Of a DNA stretch of 19,023 bases, positions 15,395 through 19,023 are shown piece after piece. Origin of the DNA: Mariaggregatimicrobium sp964498785 (GTDB taxonomy: Bacteria; Zhuqueibacterota; Zhuqueibacteria; Thermofontimicrobiales; Thiofontviventaceae). The stretch lies in NCBI GenBank assembly GCA_964498785.1, contig CAZCJL010000124.1, positions 1 through 19,023 of the forward strand, in the 5' to 3' direction. Every line of letters begins with the position of its first letter. The stretch's first letter is position 1. Below the pieces are notes generated by a model, which saw nothing but the letters and a program-made list of their open reading frames with translations, was not told the origin of the DNA and made no database searches. Both the position numbers and the translations under genes were made by a program.

Positions 15395-15544
15395 GAGGGA
15401 TTAATCGGAAAACCCGCGTCCCATGGTTGCATCCGGATGAAAAACAGGGATGTGATCACACTTTTTAATCTGGTTTCTGAGGGAATGTTCGTGTTTATTA
15501 AAAATTAATCTGCCGAATCATTGAATTATAACCTAAATTTCTAA

Positions 15545-15722
15545 ACCTAAAAAATTCATAGCCACAAAGGCTCAGAGCACCCAGAGTTCTTATTTTCAAA
15601 ACGTTACGCAAACAATAGCAACTCGATTTTTTCGTAACTCAGTTTGAAAAGTAATATGCACACACGTTGCTGTTTCTCTGTAACATCTGTGCTTCTGTGG
15701 CATGTTTTGTGAATAATGCAGG
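15545..15722. repeat. Dispersed 178-bp repeat, copy B
   Basis: Same length and orientation as 5308-5485, with scattered substitutions and no large indels. It starts 36 bp after the stop of the split L,D-transpeptidase gene. The long imperfect inverted ends (GCCACA...TGTGGC) are kept but more diverged than in copy A. Confidence 0.85.
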
Positions 15723-16016
15723 TAAAATGAATTATAATAATGAAAAAATAACATTTCGTGTATTTTTGTGTGTTTAGTAGACTACAATTGTATAATAATA
15801 TTCTTTTTAGAATTTTAGATATAATATGAAATTATGAAAGTGAGTTGCAATTATCGGAAATCCGACAACCGGAAAAACGAACTATTTAAAAGCGATGATC
15901 ATACAAAGTACAAACAGGTTCTGCTCTTATAATCAACCATGCCCATATCCGCAATCGTCTTTTAACCGATTCCATCGCTTTGAGCAATTGAATCGGAAAT
16001 AAACGGAATGAATTGC
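15723..16016. other. Intergenic region without recognisable gene
   Basis: About 294 AT-rich bases. A minus-strand frame at about 15896-16020 could encode a short basic peptide ('MESVKRRLRIWAWLIIRAEP...'), but it has no convincing start signal or family match. Confidence 0.4.
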
Positions 16017-16040
16017 CACGAGATTCATCTCGTGGTTTTA
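16017..16040 (+). terminator. Hairpin with T-tract
   Basis: CCACGAGAT-TC-ATCTCGTGG is a 9-bp perfect stem followed by TTTT on the plus strand. It could terminate plus-strand transcription, though no plus-strand gene ends nearby. It may instead be a dispersed hairpin repeat. Confidence 0.4.
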
Positions 16041-16088
16041 ATTGTCCACCAAAATAATCAATCAGGAGTTTTAACTTCCGGATACAAC

Positions 16089-16117
16089 CCCTGCCAGCGT
16101 TCCAAACACTGGCAGGG
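16089..16117 (-). terminator. GC-rich hairpin downstream of the peptidase gene
   Basis: CCCTGCCAG and CTGGCAGGG form a perfect 9-bp stem (extendable by GTT/AAC across one mismatch) 11 bp beyond the minus-strand stop codon. No T-run follows on the minus strand. It may act as a 3'-end structure or be a dispersed repeat. Confidence 0.4.
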
Positions 16118-16127
16118 ATTCCGAAAA

Positions 16128-18074
16128 TTATCGCACCAACAACATCTTCCTCGTTGTACTGAAATTTTGTGTCTTTATCTGATAGATGTAAATACCACTC
16201 GGTAAGAGAGATGCATCAAACCGGACGGTGTAGCTGCCGGGCTGCTTTTTCTCATTGACCAATGTGGCAATTTCTTCACCGATGATGTTGAAAACTTTCA
16301 GAGTGACGTTTTCTTCGTTGGGAACTGTGTAGCAGATGCTTGTGTAAGGATTGAACGGGTTGGGATAATTTTGATCCAGCGAATATTCCAGTGGCTGTTG
16401 AACTTTCGGTTTGTCGGAACGGACATCGGTGTCGTTGTCCAGCCAGCCAAGTTGTTGCGCTTTATCGCTGGCGGCGCGGGCGTTGGCTTTTATCTGGCTC
16501 AGATCATCACCGGCAACGATAGCGAAGGTCGTCCAGGCGGTATCGGACGGAGTAATCGTACCGAGGCTGGCGCCGGTCCAACTGCGAAGATCATCATTTT
16601 GAGAAATCGGGTCTGTATCTTGTGTACACAACCATTGCATGGAATTATCTGCAAATTCATCTAAAAATACACCTTCAGCCGGATAATTGAAAGCTCCTTT
16701 ATAGTGAATATTTTCATTATCACAGTAAATTTTCAAATGAATTTTCGTGACATCATACAGATTTTTCACAGTTAGTGGAATTGAGACAGTTTCTTGATTG
16801 TCTGTAAATTTTGTTTCTGGCAATGAAATAACTGTTGACGGATCAGTCGCCAGGCCTTTCATACAGAAGTTTGCCGTGCCATTCCATTCCTGTTGCGAGA
16901 AAATATAATTATATAAATCGATCCACTGGTTATCTTGTTTATAATAACTCTGACCGGCGCTGGCGCTGGATTCAACAATGGTTCCGGTATAAGATGCGCC
17001 CAATAAAACCGGGACCTCCGAGGTGCGATCAATGGCGTGCCCTCCATCCGAGAGATAAAGGTAGATATAAAAATCATCACCGGAATTGAGATATACCGGT
17101 GTTTGCAGGTCAATCGTATGAAATCCGGTAAATTCGATGGTTCCTGATTGAGCGGCGCGTTCGTTTGAAAGCGCCCCACCTTCAAACCCATCATAAATTT
17201 TCAGAACATAGTCCACATTATCTGTGGTTGTGAAAAAACTGACAGCGTTCAGATATTCGCTCTGAGTTACGGTGAAGGCATTAAATGCTTCGTAAATATC
17301 GCCGATCGTATCGCGCCATCCGTGGTAATCATGATAATAAATGTTATCATAAACCATCGGCTCTGCCCCCTGGAATGAAACAGCTCCCATTTCAGGTTGT
17401 TGACAGGAATGTTTATCATAATACGAAATCCAGAAGTAGCCATTAAATCCCCAGCCTGATCCCCAACTATTTTTACAGAGCCAGGCGCCATTATAAGACG
17501 CTTGCGTGACTTTATCATCATCCCACCCGACAATGGCGATAGCATGATTGGGATCAGTGGGATTTTCCGGCGGTTGATAATGCACGTAGTTCGTCATTAG
17601 GCTTCCAGTAGAATACATACAGGTGCCAAGCACACCGTGGTTCATTATTTTCCGTTTAATCTTGTTTATGTATTGAAGATTTTCGCCAGCAATAAACCAT
17701 TCGATGTCCCGCACATAATAATAATGATAATCCGACCGTTGACGATCCGGTGCAGAATAATAAGATTGTGCATCCACATCGCGCACCGGGCCTTCTCCGC
17801 GGGAAATATAGGCTGATGTAACCCGATAATCACCCCCCTGATGAACTTCTAATCCAACTCCCGAATTCGGCAGGATATCATCATTATTAAACTGGTTAAA
17901 TCCGTTCCACCAATCCAGATGGTATTCGGCCAAATCCGGTTCCCCATATTCGCCGGTTTGTTCCCAGATTCCGGTCATCATTAAATTGCCTTCAATGGCG
18001 GCCATTGCTCCGTGCGTCCAGCAGGTTCCGCCCTGTTGTGATTTTACCGAACTAACCCATAAACCCCGCAGTTA
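16128..18074 (-). pseudogene. Papain-family (C1A) peptidase with lectin-like and T9SS sorting domains, 5' end lost
   Basis: The open frame runs from a TAA at 18072-18074 to the stop at 16128. The first ATG (18005) lies after the active site. The frame above it reads 'VSSVKSQQGGTCWTHGA', so the catalytic Cys (codon 18021-18023) is in frame but cannot be reached from any ATG, GTG or TTG. His ('DPNHAIAIVGWDDD') and Asn ('CKNSWGSGWGFNGYFWISY') complete the triad. Downstream are a lectin-like beta domain of C1 peptidases, an Ig-like or cohesin-like stretch, and a type IX sorting domain ('LDQNYPNPFNP'...'LLPSGIYIYQI'...'KMLLVR'). Signal peptide and propeptide are missing. It was once a secreted, surface-attached protease; the deletion point is beside the recombinase gene. 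Confidence 0.88.
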
Positions 18075-18127
18075 GAGTTATGTGCGATTAAAAAATAAAA
18101 ATATATTGAAGCATAAGGAAACTCTAA
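18072..18127. repeat. 8-bp inverted repeat between peptidase remnant and recombinase
   Basis: TTAGAGTT (18072-18079) and AACTCTAA (18120-18127) are perfect reverse complements 40 bp apart, in AT-rich DNA. They lie exactly where peptidase homology ends and upstream of the recombinase. They could be recombinase-binding sites or an element end, but the spacing is not that of a standard core site. Confidence 0.35.
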
Positions 18128-18175
18128 TTATATTTAATTAGACCATTTTTTAATTAAATGTAAGGAGGTTCTCCT

Positions 18176-19023
18176 ATGCTTCAAAATAATATACGTAATT
18201 TTTTGCAATATTGCAAGAACTCTTCCTTTGCCGAACGTTCCATCGAATCACTCACATTCCGTCTAAATGAATTTAGCAATTTCATAAATACCATTCCTGT
18301 GAACTCCATCAGTGAGATCAAATTTCCGCATTTGGTCCAATTCGTCACCGATTTTAAGCAGCCATCTGTCCATGTCAAAAAAGCACGCATCTGGAGCCTG
18401 CACCAGTTCTTTCATTACCTCAAGTTGCAGAAACTGATTAACGACAATATCGCATTGAATCTGCCATATCCCAAAATTGAAAAGAAAATCCCACAGTTCT
18501 TGACCACCGATGAATTTAAGCTGATCCTCAAACATTTTGTCCAACACGCAACGACACCAATCGGACTAAGAAACCTCGTCATCATTTCCCTGCTCGGTTT
18601 TCTCGGATTACGCACCGCAACTATCACCGATCTCAATGTTTCTGACATCGATCTGACTGAAAGCCGGATCCGCATTAAAGAAAAAGGATACCAGGGACAC
18701 ATTAAAAAATACATTCCGCTGCCGCAACTGGTGTGTCTACTGCTGACTGAATATCTCAAAACCATCGATCAAAAACAGGAACCACTCTTCATGTCTAAAC
18801 GAAACAAGCGACTGGCCCGGCGATCCCTTCAGTCGATATTTTATAATGTGACTCGAACAGTGGGCATCGATAAAAAACTCCATCCCCATCTGTTTCGCCA
18901 TACCGCTGCCACACAACTCAATCAAGTCGCCGGATTGGAAATTACCCAATTCGTTCTGGGGCATCAAAGTCAGCACAATACCCATCAATACGCTCATCTC
19001 AATCCCAATATTTATGCCCATCA
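18176..19023 (+). CDS. Tyrosine recombinase / site-specific integrase (XerC/D-like), 3' end outside window
   Basis: The frame is open from ATG 18176 to the window end (282 codons), lacking only the last few residues. Residues 1-95 form the core-binding helical domain and about 105-282 the catalytic domain. Catalytic residues are all present: Arg146 ('LGLRTATI'), Lys170 ('KEKGYQGH'), His238 and Arg241 ('HPHLFRHTA'), His263 ('VLGHQS') and Tyr272 ('THQYAHLNP'). A strong AAGGAGG lies 7 nt before the ATG. The extra helix of integron IntI proteins is not seen. It may belong to an integrated element whose end lies just upstream, where it faces away from the broken peptidase gene. Confidence 0.92.
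   Translation, partial: MLQNNIRNFLQYCKNSSFAERSIESLTFRLNEFSNFINTIPVNSISEIKFPHLVQFVTDFKQPSVHVKKARIWSLHQFFHYLKLQKLINDNIALNLPYPKIEKKIPQFLTTDEFKLILKHFVQHATTPIGLRNLVIISLLGFLGLRTATITDLNVSDIDLTESRIRIKEKGYQGHIKKYIPLPQLVCLLLTEYLKTIDQKQEPLFMSKRNKRLARRSLQSIFYNVTRTVGIDKKLHPHLFRHTAATQLNQVAGLEITQFVLGHQSQHNTHQYAHLNPNIYAH

Larger units (their letters stand above)
13483..15508 (+). pseudogene. L,D-transpeptidase (YkuD domain) gene split by IS256-family element
   Basis: Joining 13483-13959 to 15395-15508 (removing the IS and one target copy) restores one uninterrupted frame of 196 aa. The N-terminus is a signal peptide ('LLFALVIFISSNGLLAQ'). The body is a YkuD domain: 'FLVVDVSEQLLYVL', 'NKTPPGLHRI', then 'IYIHGTNE' | 'EGLIGKPASHGCIRMKNRDV', with catalytic His and the Cys of SHGC on opposite sides of the insertion. 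Such enzymes make 3-3 peptidoglycan cross-links or anchor proteins in the periplasm. As it stands the left part ends in the IS without the Cys, so it is inactive. An upstream ATG at 13360 would add 41 unlikely residues; 13483 has GGGAG upstream. Confidence 0.92.

Noticed and set aside
15896..16020. Minus-strand remnant encoding a basic peptide (MESVKRRLRIWAWLI...)
   Set aside because: Too short, no start signals, and no family I can recognise; it could be chance or an old transposase tail.
18060..18175. Possible integron attI/attC site with an integron integrase
   Set aside because: The GTTRRRY core is not matched (GTTAGAG ends in G), the recombinase lacks the extra IntI helix, and no attC-like repeats separate the genes of the row.

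Overview
The window looks like an accessory stretch of a chromosome from the FCB superphylum (a Calditrichota, KSB1 or Ignavibacteria/Bacteroidota-like lineage). The best evidence is the C-terminal type IX secretion sorting domain on the minus-strand peptidase, with its 'QNYPNPFNP' start and 'LLPSGIYIYQI...KMLLVR' end. Moderate-to-low GC, AT-rich spacers and hairpin-rich dispersed repeats fit, but the exact taxon is inference.

Layout. 1-711: two tandem copies of a 369-bp hairpin-rich repeat, each ending in a small inverted-repeat element. 908-3703: two paralogous terpenoid-cyclase-fold (prenyltransferase/squalene-oxidase repeat) proteins and a SAM methyltransferase. 3773-5313: two small membrane proteins and a TMEM175-like channel. 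5308-5485: copy A of a dispersed 178-bp repeat. 5670-7691: an HExxxH membrane protein, a truncated beta-lactamase-fold serine hydrolase, a flavodoxin and a 63-aa Cys-containing protein. 7951-10082: a UbiE-type methyltransferase translationally coupled to a CrtI-type FAD oxidoreductase. 10295-13092: a second truncated serine hydrolase, a 79-aa unknown protein, a GNAT-YoaP protein, a YciI/muconolactone-isomerase-like gene with a damaged 5' end, a flavodoxin-like exported protein and an alkyltransferase-like (MGMT family) protein. 13483-15508: an L,D-transpeptidase gene split by a complete 1427-bp IS256-family element. 15545-15722: copy B of the dispersed repeat. 16128-18074 (minus): a papain-family peptidase with lectin-like and T9SS domains that has lost its 5' end. 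18176-end: a tyrosine recombinase running off the window.

Genes from 908 to 13092 all lie on the plus strand, mostly with their own ribosome binding sites. The region reads as a one-directional row of short, largely unrelated accessory genes interspersed with decaying ones: two beheaded hydrolases, one start-damaged gene, one IS-split gene and one 5'-deleted peptidase. The only clear co-translated pairs are 7951/8610 (TAATG overlap), 11675/12019 (ATGA overlap) and 10596/10838 (2-bp gap). The clearest biological points are the IS256 insertion with its 8-bp target duplication, the decapitated T9SS peptidase abutting the recombinase, and the possible lipid/terpenoid-tailoring gene set. No CRISPR array, integron attC array, defence island, tRNA or rRNA was recognised.
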